51,264 bases of DNA from a virus, in IMG/VR virus record IMGVR_UViG_3300009181_000105, positions 1 through 51,264 of that record; one strand, 5' to 3'. Shown here one piece after another: positions 1 to 7,742 of the stretch (position 1 is the stretch's first letter; the number at the start of each line of letters is the position of its first letter). The translations under genes and the position numbers were made by a program. The notes below the pieces were generated by a model. That model was given only the letters and a program-made list of their open reading frames with translations. It was not told where the DNA came from and did not search any database.

Positions 1-170
1 ACATCGACCCACGTCTCCTTCGTACCATCTGCCTTGAGGCGAGAATAGGTACGTAAAAAAGTTATCTCTCCAACCGAGTTTCCCGCTGCATCTTGATAAC
101 CAAACGGCGCCTTCTTTGGGCGATATGGTCCGATGAAGTCCTCAGTAAGTTTGAAAGATAATGTTGTCAT
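1..170 (-). CDS. nrdJ: Class II (B12-dependent) ribonucleotide reductase, N-terminal fragment
   Basis: This is the first 56 codons of a gene that runs off the left end of the window. The translated N-terminus contains LTEDFIGPY, KKAPFGYQD, GEITFLRTYSR and ETWVDV. This is the start I know from monomeric adenosylcobalamin-dependent ribonucleoside-triphosphate reductases (Lactobacillus NrdJ type), which are common in actinophages. The enzyme would make deoxynucleotides for phage DNA synthesis, which fits its place after the replication module. The ATG at 170 follows GGTAGGGG closely. An in-frame ATG at 182 is possible but lacks an obvious ribosome site. The catalytic residues lie outside the window, so identity rests on the N-terminal motif only. 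Confidence 0.8.
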   Translation of the reverse strand, partial: MTTLSFKLTEDFIGPYRPKKAPFGYQDAAGNSVGEITFLRTYSRLKADGTKETWVD

Positions 171-341
171 AACCCCTACCATTTCTATAAATGTCTAAAT
201 ACCCCTCAGTGGGTTGCTTAGTATTGCGCTTGGGAACCTACCACGTATATGCTAACTTTGCGAAGTACTAATGGAAAAAGAAAATGGTCAACTACGGGTG
301 AGATATGATTCACACCCTGTTAACTGCTGTTATCAGATAAG
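171..341 (-). other. Non-coding leader before the ribonucleotide reductase gene
   Basis: This is the longest stretch without a gene in the window (about 171 bases), lying between the stop of the TGT-like gene and the reductase start. On the minus strand it holds an imperfect hairpin (GGGTG...CACCC, 300-321) followed at some distance by a T-rich stretch. It also holds a TTGACC hexamer with a poor -10 match and a short ACCC/GGGT hairpin nearer the start codon. It may carry a promoter or regulatory leader. I do not recognise a known riboswitch consensus in it. Confidence 0.4.
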
Positions 342-1847
342 TTAGTCTTCGATTGCTTCAGAGATAATCTTAGTAACGGTCTCTTCACGAATAGGGTTGG
401 GGAACTCTTTAAGAGCCTGAGCACGATCTCCAAAGATTGCAGAGAGAACTCCACCAGAGGATTGACGGCTTGCGGTGATCTGAATGAACTCTTTATTCTG
501 ATCCATCTCATTGACATTACCCACTAACTTAAGCAGGCGATCGATCTCTTGAGAAAGATTTGGATCTGCGTATCCTCCATTCATTTCCTCAGCAAAACGC
601 ATAAAAGCAACTCTCTGCCCCTGCATTTCGATAATTGCAGTTAGTAATGATTTAAGTTGATCCTTTGTCTTTACCTCTACTGGAAGATTAAATGCACAAG
701 TATTTTGTGGTTTGAACGCTGGACAGTTAGATGCAACGAAGCAGGTATCGCATTGGCGAAGGGAAGTCTGCTGTGTCTGAACAACAGGAACATCCCTCAG
801 GATGTCTTTGCCATCATCATCAGTTTCAACTATCGTCTTCATTTTGAACCCAAAGACAAGTAAGTTTGTCATCTCTTCAGGGGCTCTTTCCACTGCTCCA
901 CTACGCTCCACTTTCCCCCCATCTGCTCCACTGTTATCAGACGTTGGCAGTTCTAATCCCATCAACCCCGTCATAAACTCATCGCTGTTATCAGATAAGT
1001 TCTTGTCTTTACCACCATCAATGATGTGGAAGTTGGGGGTCTTCTTGTCCATGGATTCCTCTAGTTTCTTGTATGACCAGACAGCAACTCTAGTTGCTTC
1101 AAGGGTACTATCTTTGACAAACTCTAAATAGTCTAGTCCAGCCTTCTCTACGATGTTCTTGTAGCGAGGGCGGGCTTGGTCTTTCATCTTCTTGGGATAG
1201 CGTACTAGACGTGCTCCATCCCAGATGATCGTCTCACCTCTACGCATGGGCGATAGCCATGACAATGTGCTGGCTGTGACAAATGGTATGGATCTTAGGT
1301 TGTCTGGCTTGGCACATCCAAGGGCGTGATAGTTGACCTTGAATTGGTTGGAGTAAGTCCTTGTTACGGCGGCCAGGTTAGTTACTGACTCAATCTCGTC
1401 ATGAGGTATAGCCACATTGTGGAACTTTTTTGACATCTCTGCCAACTTACTCTGTCCATACTCTTCATGCCAGATGACCCATAGTTTAGGGTCGTTACTG
1501 AAGAAGGGACGCTGCGCTTCTATCCATTCAAGGCCGAGTATTTGTGAGTCAAACTCAAGGAATCCTTCAGCACGATCTGCATTGTTTACAAGAAACTCCT
1601 GGTAGTCAGCGGCCAAGTCAGTTAGTTCCTCACGAGATAGCCCAGCCTTGTCAGCCTGTGATGCTCCTGATTCTATGTAGACCTTGGTCTCTGGATCAAA
1701 GTGCTCGCTTATAAGCCAGGTCTTAGTCTTTGGAAGACCACGCTTGCGAAGACCCCAAAAGTTGAGTCCCATCGACTCAACCTTCATGCCTTCTAGCAGG
1801 GTGCGGTTAGAACCAACCTCAACTCCTGAGAAGATAAGTTTAGTCAT
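342..1847 (-). CDS. TIM-barrel protein resembling TGT/DpdA, with C-terminal Cys cluster
   Basis: A 501-residue protein in two parts. The N-terminal ~270 residues have spaced motifs YIESGAS (57-63), ADYQEFL (80-86), WVIWHEE (123-129), YHALGC (173-178) and TASTLSW (191-197). These resemble, in order, the IDSGAF, YxxF, PVFHGE, HGFGxTS and VDSTSW motifs that I recall from phage tRNA-guanine-transglycosylase-like (DpdA) proteins. The aspartates expected in the first and last motif are Glu and Ala here, so base-exchange activity is doubtful. Residues ~364-385 form a possible metal site (C-x2-C-x5-C-x7-C), followed by a helical tail. It overlaps the upstream HAD-like gene by 8 bases (ATGACTAA). No queuosine synthesis genes are present. 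Fold assignment is inference from motifs; the C-terminal part is unrecognised. Confidence 0.4.
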   Translation of the reverse strand: MTKLIFSGVEVGSNRTLLEGMKVESMGLNFWGLRKRGLPKTKTWLISEHFDPETKVYIESGASQADKAGLSREELTDLAADYQEFLVNNADRAEGFLEFDSQILGLEWIEAQRPFFSNDPKLWVIWHEEYGQSKLAEMSKKFHNVAIPHDEIESVTNLAAVTRTYSNQFKVNYHALGCAKPDNLRSIPFVTASTLSWLSPMRRGETIIWDGARLVRYPKKMKDQARPRYKNIVEKAGLDYLEFVKDSTLEATRVAVWSYKKLEESMDKKTPNFHIIDGGKDKNLSDNSDEFMTGLMGLELPTSDNSGADGGKVERSGAVERAPEEMTNLLVFGFKMKTIVETDDDGKDILRDVPVVQTQQTSLRQCDTCFVASNCPAFKPQNTCAFNLPVEVKTKDQLKSLLTAIIEMQGQRVAFMRFAEEMNGGYADPNLSQEIDRLLKLVGNVNEMDQNKEFIQITASRQSSGGVLSAIFGDRAQALKEFPNPIREETVTKIISEAIED

Positions 1848-2328
1848 CCCAGAACTCTAGTTCCTTGGGGTTGGCTGCTTCTTTAGATTTAGCAAGGTTG
1901 ACTCTGGTTATTGAGTTTTCAATATCAGACCATTGACGAACCTTCTTAGGTGCATCAGGGCGACGCTCCACAGCCAAATAGCCTGGGTTCATAAACATAA
2001 TGGCAGGAATACCTTGCTCTTCAAAGACCCATGCACACATAGAAGGATCAGCGTCCACATACATCTCAATAGGAGCACGAGAACGGCTCAGAATAAACTG
2101 GCGTTTCTTTAAGTCTTCGCCTTCTAAATGGTACGAGTAATCAATCAGGTCATCGTAGTTGATGATTCCGTGGGAGTTAAGCCAGTGCTCTGCATCTTCT
2201 TTCTTACGAGAGGTTCTGATAGCCACTCGGTTATTGATGTTTAAAGCATAGTAGAGCATTACTCCTGCTCTGATTGGATCGCCTGAGTCTGAACTCAATA
2301 CTCCATCAAGGGACAACATTACATTCAT
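1840..2328 (-). CDS. HAD-like phosphatase-fold protein, nucleophile Asp replaced
   Basis: A 162-residue protein that begins with a hydrophobic strand and LSLDGVL (residues 5-11), the position of HAD motif I (DxDGxL). The first aspartate, the catalytic nucleophile, is Ser here while the second is kept. IRTSR (37-41) fits motif II, and VDADPSMCAWVFEEQGI (91-107) fits motif IV and the following helix. HAD-like proteins in phages include nucleotidases and polynucleotide-kinase phosphatases. With the nucleophile lost, this may be a binding protein or use another chemistry. It is followed with 8 bases of overlap by the TGT-like gene. Fold moderately supported; function unknown. Confidence 0.5.
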   Translation of the reverse strand: MNVMLSLDGVLSSDSGDPIRAGVMLYYALNINNRVAIRTSRKKEDAEHWLNSHGIINYDDLIDYSYHLEGEDLKKRQFILSRSRAPIEMYVDADPSMCAWVFEEQGIPAIMFMNPGYLAVERRPDAPKKVRQWSDIENSITRVNLAKSKEAANPKELEFWDD

Positions 2329-2354
2329 TTATACTCCAAATAATTGTTAGAACT

Positions 2355-3293
2355 TTATTGCGGTGTCTTGTACGTTGCTGCTCTCCTGATTAGCGTTTGT
2401 GTGTCTGGTAGATCGATTCCGTACGTCTCTTCTGCCTGCTTGTCTTTGTACTCTTTCCAGTAATCGTGCATCTGACGTAGTGCAGGTACTGTTCCGTACT
2501 TCTTACCTGCTTGCCAGCGGTAGTTGTACACATCAGCATACCCACCACCACTAGGGCTGAAAGCATAACGACGACTGTGATGTATGTCTTCAAATAACAT
2601 AGATCCATGCATTAATAACTGTTGCACTCTAAACTCTGCGTTACGACGTGCTGGATCATTTGTTGCGCCCTTTAGATCTGTCAAGGCTTGTGAATATCGC
2701 ATTACTACATCAGAAGCGCTCTTTAAATCACGTTGTGCTGCGGCTTCGCCCATAGGGTTAAGTGGTGCAGACTGCTTCTCTGGAAAGACTGTCCAGTCAT
2801 TATGAGTTAGATCGTAAGCAGCATAAGGATTGATGGTGCGAATATCTGTTGCTCCTGGATTGACATAGAAAGTTACTTCAAATCCATTCCAGTCTTTTGT
2901 ATCTGGCTGTAGTTGCTCACGAAAATCTTCGTTAAGCATCTTGCTGATCTCTGTATCGCCAAGTCCGTTGTACTCTGGATGAGCCTTGCGGAACTGAAGA
3001 TAGTCAACTCCGATTAAGACATCAAGATCACCTGGTTCACGAGCAGCAGACCATTGGTAAGAGACTGCAGAACCTGCAAGCCACACTCGTGTCCATAGAT
3101 CAGGATGACGATAGGTCTCGTTAAGGAACCCAAATAATAACTGCAGAAGGCCGTTGCGAACCCATCCCTTTAATGTTATGCCAGAAAACAGTTCAGGATC
3201 TAATCCTTCTTCGGGCTGGGAAAAGTAAGACGTTGGTAGAGCCTGTATGGATACAGGTCCAGCGTATTGATCTAATCCATCAGGGCGTTTCAT
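2355..3293 (-). CDS. Nucleotidyltransferase-fold protein
   Basis: A 312-residue protein. WLAGSAVSYQW (71-81) followed by PGDLDVLIGVD (87-97) is the GS...DxD signature of polymerase-beta-like nucleotidyltransferases. A third carboxylate is plausible in GFEVTFYV (E139). The family transfers NMPs to proteins, RNA or small molecules; the substrate here is unknown. The C-terminal half is helical with a tyrosine-rich stretch. The start is preceded by AAGGG. It lies in a left-end group with HAD-like and TGT-like proteins, which could suggest RNA or nucleotide metabolism, but this is inference. Confidence 0.65.
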   Translation of the reverse strand: MKRPDGLDQYAGPVSIQALPTSYFSQPEEGLDPELFSGITLKGWVRNGLLQLLFGFLNETYRHPDLWTRVWLAGSAVSYQWSAAREPGDLDVLIGVDYLQFRKAHPEYNGLGDTEISKMLNEDFREQLQPDTKDWNGFEVTFYVNPGATDIRTINPYAAYDLTHNDWTVFPEKQSAPLNPMGEAAAQRDLKSASDVVMRYSQALTDLKGATNDPARRNAEFRVQQLLMHGSMLFEDIHHSRRYAFSPSGGGYADVYNYRWQAGKKYGTVPALRQMHDYWKEYKDKQAEETYGIDLPDTQTLIRRAATYKTPQ

Positions 3294-3310
3294 ACCCTTA
3301 GTTTAGGTGC

Positions 3311-3586
3311 TTATTCTGCTTGGCGGTTTGCTAAAGCCTCAGCAATGCGTACTTTTGCCATCTCTTCTGGAGTTGGCGGCATTAACTTAGCCACTACAGC
3401 CTTTGAGATACGATCAGCAAGTAGTTGCGACTCAATGTCTTCAACTAACTCCTTACAGCATCCAAAGATGTCATAAGTAGTTGCTTGTCGTGCAACTGTG
3501 TCGCTGGCTGGAAACACATGAGTACTTAGTGTTCCATCTTCGTTAATAACTACACTGAAACCTGCTTGGATCTTTTGTTCTTCCAT
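3311..3586 (-). CDS. Hypothetical protein (91 aa)
   Basis: The start at 3586 (MEEQKIQAGF) forms a TAATG stop/start overlap with the preceding gene; a longer reading upstream is less likely. The protein has a short beta-rich N-terminus, a Cys-Cys pair (FGCCKEL) and a helical C-terminus ending in an Ala/Glu/Arg-rich tail. I recognise no family. Its coupling to the Cys/His-rich protein upstream suggests co-expression. Confidence 0.6.
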   Translation of the reverse strand: MEEQKIQAGFSVVINEDGTLSTHVFPASDTVARQATTYDIFGCCKELVEDIESQLLADRISKAVVAKLMPPTPEEMAKVRIAEALANRQAE

Positions 3587-4134
3587 TATTTCATTCCTAA
3601 CAGTTTTTGTTTGCGGTCTGCAACGCCAATTGCTACTGGACAAAAATCGCAGAGATAGGTCTTTTGACCTGGAGTGTCTTTATACTTACCCATACCTTCT
3701 TTAATACGGTCTTTTTCAGTTTTTGGGATAAGCATGAGGTTGTTATCGTGCCAATCTGGACAACCATCTTTGGGTTTATTATGGCGCTGGTAGCACGACA
3801 TAGCATCTTCCAAGAAGGTAGAACGGGACTCATAAAAAGTCTCGTCAATTGCTGCTAGACCCTTTGATCCACCGCCCTTAATCTGGCTGATGATTTCTCG
3901 TTTAGACTCTTGGTGTGCCCATGCACGAAGTGGCAGTACAAATAACTTGCCTTTGTGTGGCTCTCCTGAGTCAAACACGTGATTCTCACATGCAACAGCA
4001 AGGAGATGGTCTAACTCTGGTTCACCATCGTATGGTGGCAATTCATCTAGTGATTGGCAGACAAGACAGTAGAGCAACCGAAACATCGGCTCTTGGTCTT
4101 TAGGTTTTTCACCTAGAATTGGTACGTTACTCAT
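3586..4134 (-). CDS. Cys/His-rich hypothetical protein (182 aa)
   Basis: A 182-residue protein with several likely metal-binding elements: YCLVCQ near residue 23, a middle segment with CYQRHNKPKDGCPDWH (HNH-like spacing of Cys and His), and YLCDFCPV near residue 160. The paired CxxC at both ends could bind one or two zinc ions. The HNKPKDGCPDWHDNNL piece superficially recalls HNH nucleases, but the full HNH consensus is not evident. It sits at the left end of the cluster of small unknown proteins. Function unknown; nucleic-acid binding is a guess. Confidence 0.6.
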   Translation of the reverse strand: MSNVPILGEKPKDQEPMFRLLYCLVCQSLDELPPYDGEPELDHLLAVACENHVFDSGEPHKGKLFVLPLRAWAHQESKREIISQIKGGGSKGLAAIDETFYESRSTFLEDAMSCYQRHNKPKDGCPDWHDNNLMLIPKTEKDRIKEGMGKYKDTPGQKTYLCDFCPVAIGVADRKQKLLGMK

Positions 4135-4172
4135 TGTGCTCCTTGTAGTAGTCCGATTATCCTAACAGATCA

Positions 4173-4355
4173 TTAATCGAATTGTTTAGGTTTTCTTAAC
4201 TGTTGGTACTGCATTTTTTGTTCTTTATTGACCTTTTGAGACTCACCGTAGGCACGATTCTTTGACTTACCACCTATACGACGATCGTTGAATAGGTTAT
4301 GTGGCTGTCTACGCTCAAACTCACCAGGATCTGGTGCGCCTACTGCTGTTCTCAT
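4173..4355 (-). CDS. Small basic hypothetical protein (60 aa)
   Basis: A Lys/Arg/Gln-rich, probably disordered protein. It contains NLFNDRRIGGKSKNR, whose FNDRR core recurs at the start of the 85-residue protein at 4845-5102. It starts 2 bases after the stop of the 93-residue gene upstream. The charge suggests nucleic-acid or virion association, but there is no family match. Confidence 0.5.
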   Translation of the reverse strand: MRTAVGAPDPGEFERRQPHNLFNDRRIGGKSKNRAYGESQKVNKEQKMQYQQLRKPKQFD

Positions 4356-4357
4356 GA

Positions 4358-4639
4358 TTAATCCTGAAATTGATCTGGATTTAACCAGGAATGTAAATGA
4401 TGGGCTTCAACAATTGCTGATGCTGGTGCAGACTTTTTGCCTTTATACAAAATACCGTGTGGAAGTTTGATGTTTGAGTTATGGTTACCTTTGTTTACCG
4501 CAGAGATAGCACGCTTTGATGGTCCAAGCATTGATGCTGGAACTGGTGGATAATGGTTTCCTTGCAAATGTGCAAGCAATCCCATATCTTTATTCTTGCC
4601 TTTCATTGAGGCATATTCCTCAGCGTGCATATTACCCAT
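4358..4639 (-). CDS. Small hypothetical protein (93 aa), His/Asn/Lys rich
   Basis: Contains NHYPPVPASMLGPSKRAISAVNKGNHN and a C-terminal EAHHLHSWLNPDQFQD (both described by position: residues ~28-54 and ~78-93). Compact, basic and coupled to both neighbours by 2-base gaps. I recognise no family. It belongs to the run of unknown small genes between 4.1 and 8.2 kb. Confidence 0.55.
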   Translation of the reverse strand: MGNMHAEEYASMKGKNKDMGLLAHLQGNHYPPVPASMLGPSKRAISAVNKGNHNSNIKLPHGILYKGKKSAPASAIVEAHHLHSWLNPDQFQD

Positions 4640-4641
4640 GA

Positions 4642-4842
4642 TTACTTACCTGGGTTTACTTTTCCTGGATACTCAGTTGTTACAAATCCATATCCGTAGA
4701 ATGGGTGCAGTGACTGACGGTTAGCAACAGTTGCTGCTGACTCAGTTCCTACTTCAGTATCTGGGCGAACTTTGCGATACTTGCCATCTGTTGCGCCTGC
4801 ATCTAAGCCTGCGTTCATTGAACGTGATGAGTTAACTGTCAT
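4642..4842 (-). CDS. Small hypothetical protein (66 aa)
   Basis: Start chosen at 4842 (MTVNSSRS) because AGAAGGAAG lies just upstream and the preceding gene stops at 4845; a longer reading to 4881 would overlap that gene. The protein is polar, with the motif HPFYGYGFVTTEYPG near the C-terminus. No family recognised. Confidence 0.5.
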   Translation of the reverse strand: MTVNSSRSMNAGLDAGATDGKYRKVRPDTEVGTESAATVANRQSLHPFYGYGFVTTEYPGKVNPGK

Positions 4843-4844
4843 AA

Positions 4845-5102
4845 TTACTTCCTTCTTACGCTGTCGTTTTTGGATGTCCATGGGTCCATCTCATTTGCTG
4901 TACCATCACGATCAACACGGGTTGCTGCTGCGTTGTAACGTGCTTTGTGTGACACCAGATTTTGATTTTTTTCTAAAATTGGAGACGCTGCTGCTTTAAC
5001 AACTTTACGTCCAGCGGTATCTGGCTTGTAACCTTTAGGAGCAAGAGAAGGTCCATTGGCAGCCTTAAGAGCCCTTGCATTACGTCGGTCATTGAATATC
5101 AT
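4845..5102 (-). CDS. Small basic hypothetical protein (85 aa)
   Basis: Starts with MIFNDRRNAR; the FNDRR motif is shared with the 60-residue protein at 4173-4355. It is rich in Ala, Lys and Arg and looks disordered. ATGA start/stop overlap with the zinc-finger gene upstream. No family recognised. Confidence 0.5.
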   Translation of the reverse strand: MIFNDRRNARALKAANGPSLAPKGYKPDTAGRKVVKAAASPILEKNQNLVSHKARYNAAATRVDRDGTANEMDPWTSKNDSVRRK

Positions 5103-5296
5103 GCCATTTTACCTTTCACTCGTTGAGCATTGCGTTGTGTTACACAAGAGAGGCAATGACCTCTATTTGTCATAAAGTCTACAGGGTTCATGATTACTCC
5201 ACAGGTTGGACATGGAGCAGATCCGTTGTAACGGGTAGCGTTCTCAGCGATCTGACGAGCCTGCAACTCCATTGATAACATGCCATCACCATCCAT
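5099..5296 (-). CDS. Small zinc-ribbon protein (65 aa)
   Basis: CPTC at residues 29-32 and CLSC at 48-51 form a C-x2-C...C-x2-C zinc ribbon or treble-clef-like knuckle with a basic C-terminal tail (QRNAQRVKGK). Such mini-proteins often bind nucleic acid or a polymerase. Start and stop overlap the neighbours as TGATG (5296) and ATGA (5102). Confidence 0.6.
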   Translation of the reverse strand: MDGDGMLSMELQARQIAENATRYNGSAPCPTCGVIMNPVDFMTNRGHCLSCVTQRNAQRVKGKMA

Positions 5297-5658
5297 CAGG
5301 TGGTCCCCAATCCATTACGTTCTGCTGCTTGGTAACCTGAAACGCCACCAGAGAACCATGATACTCGTGGTTCTACATAATTTCTGTCTACAGTGACAAT
5401 GTCATCAATGCCAGGTTGTCTGCGATCTCCATAGCCGTAACGCTCTGGAAAGAGTTGAATCTGCGGAAGTGGTGGACGAACCATTGCCTGGATATCTGCT
5501 CCAGGAATGTTCATGACCATAAGAGCCTGTTGTGTAAGGCGTTCTGCATTTGTTGCCCAAGGCCCTAAGTAAGAGTAGCGTTTTGCTACTTGGTCAGGCT
5601 TGAGTGGTGCACGCCAAGGTTTGGTGTGATCGTAGACTCCATCAACATGTTGCGTCAT
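5296..5658 (-). CDS. Hypothetical protein (120 aa)
   Basis: Contains TKPWRAPLKPDQVAKRYSYLGPW near the N-terminus, a helical middle (AERLTQQALMVM) and a proline-rich stretch before RYGYGDRRQPG. It overlaps the upstream gene by 4 bases (ATGA). I know no family for it. Part of the 4.1-8.2 kb block of unknown genes. Confidence 0.55.
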   Translation of the reverse strand: MTQHVDGVYDHTKPWRAPLKPDQVAKRYSYLGPWATNAERLTQQALMVMNIPGADIQAMVRPPLPQIQLFPERYGYGDRRQPGIDDIVTVDRNYVEPRVSWFSGGVSGYQAAERNGLGTT

Positions 5659-6329
5659 CCGATTGCACCTCTGTGTTGAACCCAGGTAGTTGCTTGTACC
5701 TTGTGAGGCAGATCAACACCTAGTTCTCCAGCAGCAGTCTGGTATGCATGTGTAAAGTGCTTGTAGCGACCCATTGCACTTAATCCAAGATCTTCAGACA
5801 TTGGTGTGTGACCACTAGGTCCAACAGTAATATTACGTTGTGCTTTACCGCCACCTGCTCCAACAAAAGGATTACCTACTGCAATATCGTAAGCGTGACG
5901 ATCAATTGTTACTGGAAGTGGGTTACTTGGGTCATGAATGTTATGAAAAAAACTTTTTACTTTATTCCCACCAAGAACTTTTTCAGGATCTTCTCCTGAG
6001 TGAATTCTACGAGCCTTCTCTACGTTTGCTGGAAGAAGTGCACTTGCTACAGTTCCTGTTTTAATTAGTTCATGTGATTCGGCAACATTTCTTTCCCAGT
6101 TATTTAAAGGAGACAGTGCTGCAATAATTCCTGCACCTTTACGTGGGTCTCCACCGCCAACACGACTGGCTTCATCATGCGCTTTGCTGTACCACTCATG
6201 ACCGCCCTTTAACATTTCTTCTGGGGCTTCTTTATACTTACCAATAATGTTTTCTACATGTCCCTTAAATTGTTCTTGTGCAAGATTTTTATCCCAACGA
6301 CCGTGCGGGTCTACACCAAATTTAGCCAT
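5655..6329 (-). CDS. Conserved phage protein with AALSP/TIDRHA motifs (224 aa)
   Basis: A 224-residue helical protein with a WYSKAHDEA helix, then GAGIIAALSPLNNWERNV (66-83), a KSFFHNI segment and VTIDRHAYDIAVG (140-152). This arrangement (ALSP...W..N, then K.xsF..N, then TID.HA) is one I recall from many actinophage proteins. The helix pattern vaguely suggests the helix-hairpin-helix DNA-glycosylase fold, in which the late Asp would be catalytic. That is a weak inference. The C-terminus is VQATTWVQHRG. It is the largest of the unknown genes in its block. Confidence 0.5.
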   Translation of the reverse strand: MAKFGVDPHGRWDKNLAQEQFKGHVENIIGKYKEAPEEMLKGGHEWYSKAHDEASRVGGGDPRKGAGIIAALSPLNNWERNVAESHELIKTGTVASALLPANVEKARRIHSGEDPEKVLGGNKVKSFFHNIHDPSNPLPVTIDRHAYDIAVGNPFVGAGGGKAQRNITVGPSGHTPMSEDLGLSAMGRYKHFTHAYQTAAGELGVDLPHKVQATTWVQHRGAIG

Positions 6330-6330
6330 G

Positions 6331-6864
6331 TTATGACCACGCTGGTCTTAAATATGCAAGCATCGCCTGACGACGTGCATTAATTTCTCCTGGCTGATTA
6401 GCCTGTGTGTTGGTCTTACCGTCATTGACAAGGTGAGGAGCAGGAGTAAGATGAGTCTGTGGTGCGCTACGAGGAATCATGTATGACACTGCGCCATCTC
6501 GATTAACTAGCGTTGCCTTCATCTGACGGGCTAGTCCCATGTCAGGATTGAACTCTTCAGGCCAGTAGTACATAGATGGCTCAATGCGCTCACCTTTGTG
6601 TACACCACGTTGATAGGCCTTCTGGTTAACACGGTTTTTGATGCTATCCAACAAACGGTCATCACGACGTGAGCGGATAGTACCAAGGTAACCATCTGGG
6701 TATTCTGCAGATGGAACTCTTCCAACACCAATACGGAGTGAATCCATAGTGTCACGGGCTACAGGAGTACCTGCACCACCTTGGTTGTTATAACCGTTAA
6801 GGCCACCGCCTCCTAGGGATTGCCAGTTCTGAGAAGCAGAAAAGTTGTGATTATTTCCAGCCAT
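6331..6864 (-). CDS. Hypothetical protein (177 aa), Gly/Asn-rich N-terminus
   Basis: The N-terminal ~35 residues are Gly/Asn/Gln-rich and probably disordered. The conserved-looking core contains AEYPDGYLGTIRSRRDDRLL and the basic YQRGVHKGERIEPSMYYWP. I recall similar cores in actinophage proteins of unknown role. Coupled to neighbours with 1-2 base gaps. Confidence 0.55.
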   Translation of the reverse strand: MAGNNHNFSASQNWQSLGGGGLNGYNNQGGAGTPVARDTMDSLRIGVGRVPSAEYPDGYLGTIRSRRDDRLLDSIKNRVNQKAYQRGVHKGERIEPSMYYWPEEFNPDMGLARQMKATLVNRDGAVSYMIPRSAPQTHLTPAPHLVNDGKTNTQANQPGEINARRQAMLAYLRPAWS

Positions 6865-6866
6865 AA

Positions 6867-7499
6867 TTACTTTTTCCTAGGAAAGGCTGTATCAAACGCT
6901 TCTAATGCTGCAGATTTTTCTTGCATCTTTGCGCCTTTGCTCATTTTCTTACGACGAGCACTCTCTGCATTTTGTGTTTTTAAATAACCAAGAGTCATTT
7001 CTGCTGCTGGGTTTGGAGTTTTTGTTCCAAACTTATCTTCTGTATTTGTAGGTAATGTTCTACCTGATCCTGCTGCATAGACTGAAAGTTGTTTTTGATT
7101 AATACCACGAGATAGACCTTCTTCTAATGACTTGCGAGAGGCTCGTGCACCAATACGATCAGACACATCTAGGTATGTCTTTTTACTTTCTTCGTCTTGC
7201 CAAATTCCTTGATGTACATTTTCACTTTCTGTTGGTGTTGCTGCGCGAGCACTCATCCAACCAGTAGGCATAACTTTTTCAGCCTTACCCTTTATTGCTT
7301 CCAGATGTTCACGTACCTTACTTACATCTGCTAAACCGCCAACTGTCTCTTTGCTTCCACCAATTTCAACAGGCATGCGAGGGTCACGAGATACATAGTA
7401 CCCAGCACCCTTACCTTGCTTGCCCGTTGCAAGTTCACGAGAACCACCTAGTAGGTGTGCAAATTGAGAATCACTTAAGACAGGACGGCTATTGCTCAC
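6867..7499 (-). CDS. Hypothetical protein (210 aa)
   Basis: Contains GAGYYVSRDPRMPVEIGG (32-49), a helix, then GIWQDEESKKTYLDVSDRI and QLSVYA. The last ~45 residues are Lys/Arg/Ala-rich (ARRKKMSKGAKM). The mixture of an ordered middle and a basic tail could suit a DNA-bound or virion protein. I recognise no family. Overlaps the 81-residue gene upstream by 4 bases. Confidence 0.55.
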   Translation of the reverse strand: MSNSRPVLSDSQFAHLLGGSRELATGKQGKGAGYYVSRDPRMPVEIGGSKETVGGLADVSKVREHLEAIKGKAEKVMPTGWMSARAATPTESENVHQGIWQDEESKKTYLDVSDRIGARASRKSLEEGLSRGINQKQLSVYAAGSGRTLPTNTEDKFGTKTPNPAAEMTLGYLKTQNAESARRKKMSKGAKMQEKSAALEAFDTAFPRKK

Positions 7500-7741
7500 T
7501 GACTTCTACCTGCACCCTTGTCTGACTGAGGGATAGAAGGTGAAGAAGAAGTATCGTCCCAGTTAAAAGTTGTTCCTCGTGTCTTTGAAGACAACGCTAA
7601 TGGACCACCTTTGCCAAGAGAACTATTGCGCCATGCAGTTGACTGTGCAGCACTACCAGTTGTTGCTTTACTTAATGACAGGGGAGGTGTCATGTCTGGT
7701 TGTACGGCTTGGAACTGACTCGATGATATTGAGCCGCTCAT
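7496..7741 (-). CDS. Small Ser/Thr-rich hypothetical protein (81 aa)
   Basis: Low-complexity protein, very rich in Ser, Thr and Gly, with SSTRGTTFNWDDTSSSP-like composition in the C-terminal half (residues ~52-68). Probably disordered. No family. Overlaps the downstream gene by 4 bases. Confidence 0.5.
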   Translation of the reverse strand: MSGSISSSQFQAVQPDMTPPLSLSKATTGSAAQSTAWRNSSLGKGGPLALSSKTRGTTFNWDDTSSSPSIPQSDKGAGRSQ

Positions 7742-7742
7742 A

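Noticed and set aside
171-341. Cobalamin riboswitch before the B12-dependent reductase
   Set aside because: The gene type invited it, but I do not find the B12-box or the conserved core in order on the minus strand; a GGGAA lies on the wrong strand.
3586-4134. HNH endonuclease call for the Cys/His-rich protein
   Set aside because: His, Asn and Cys occur close together but the ordered HNH motif with its beta-beta-alpha spacing is not clear.
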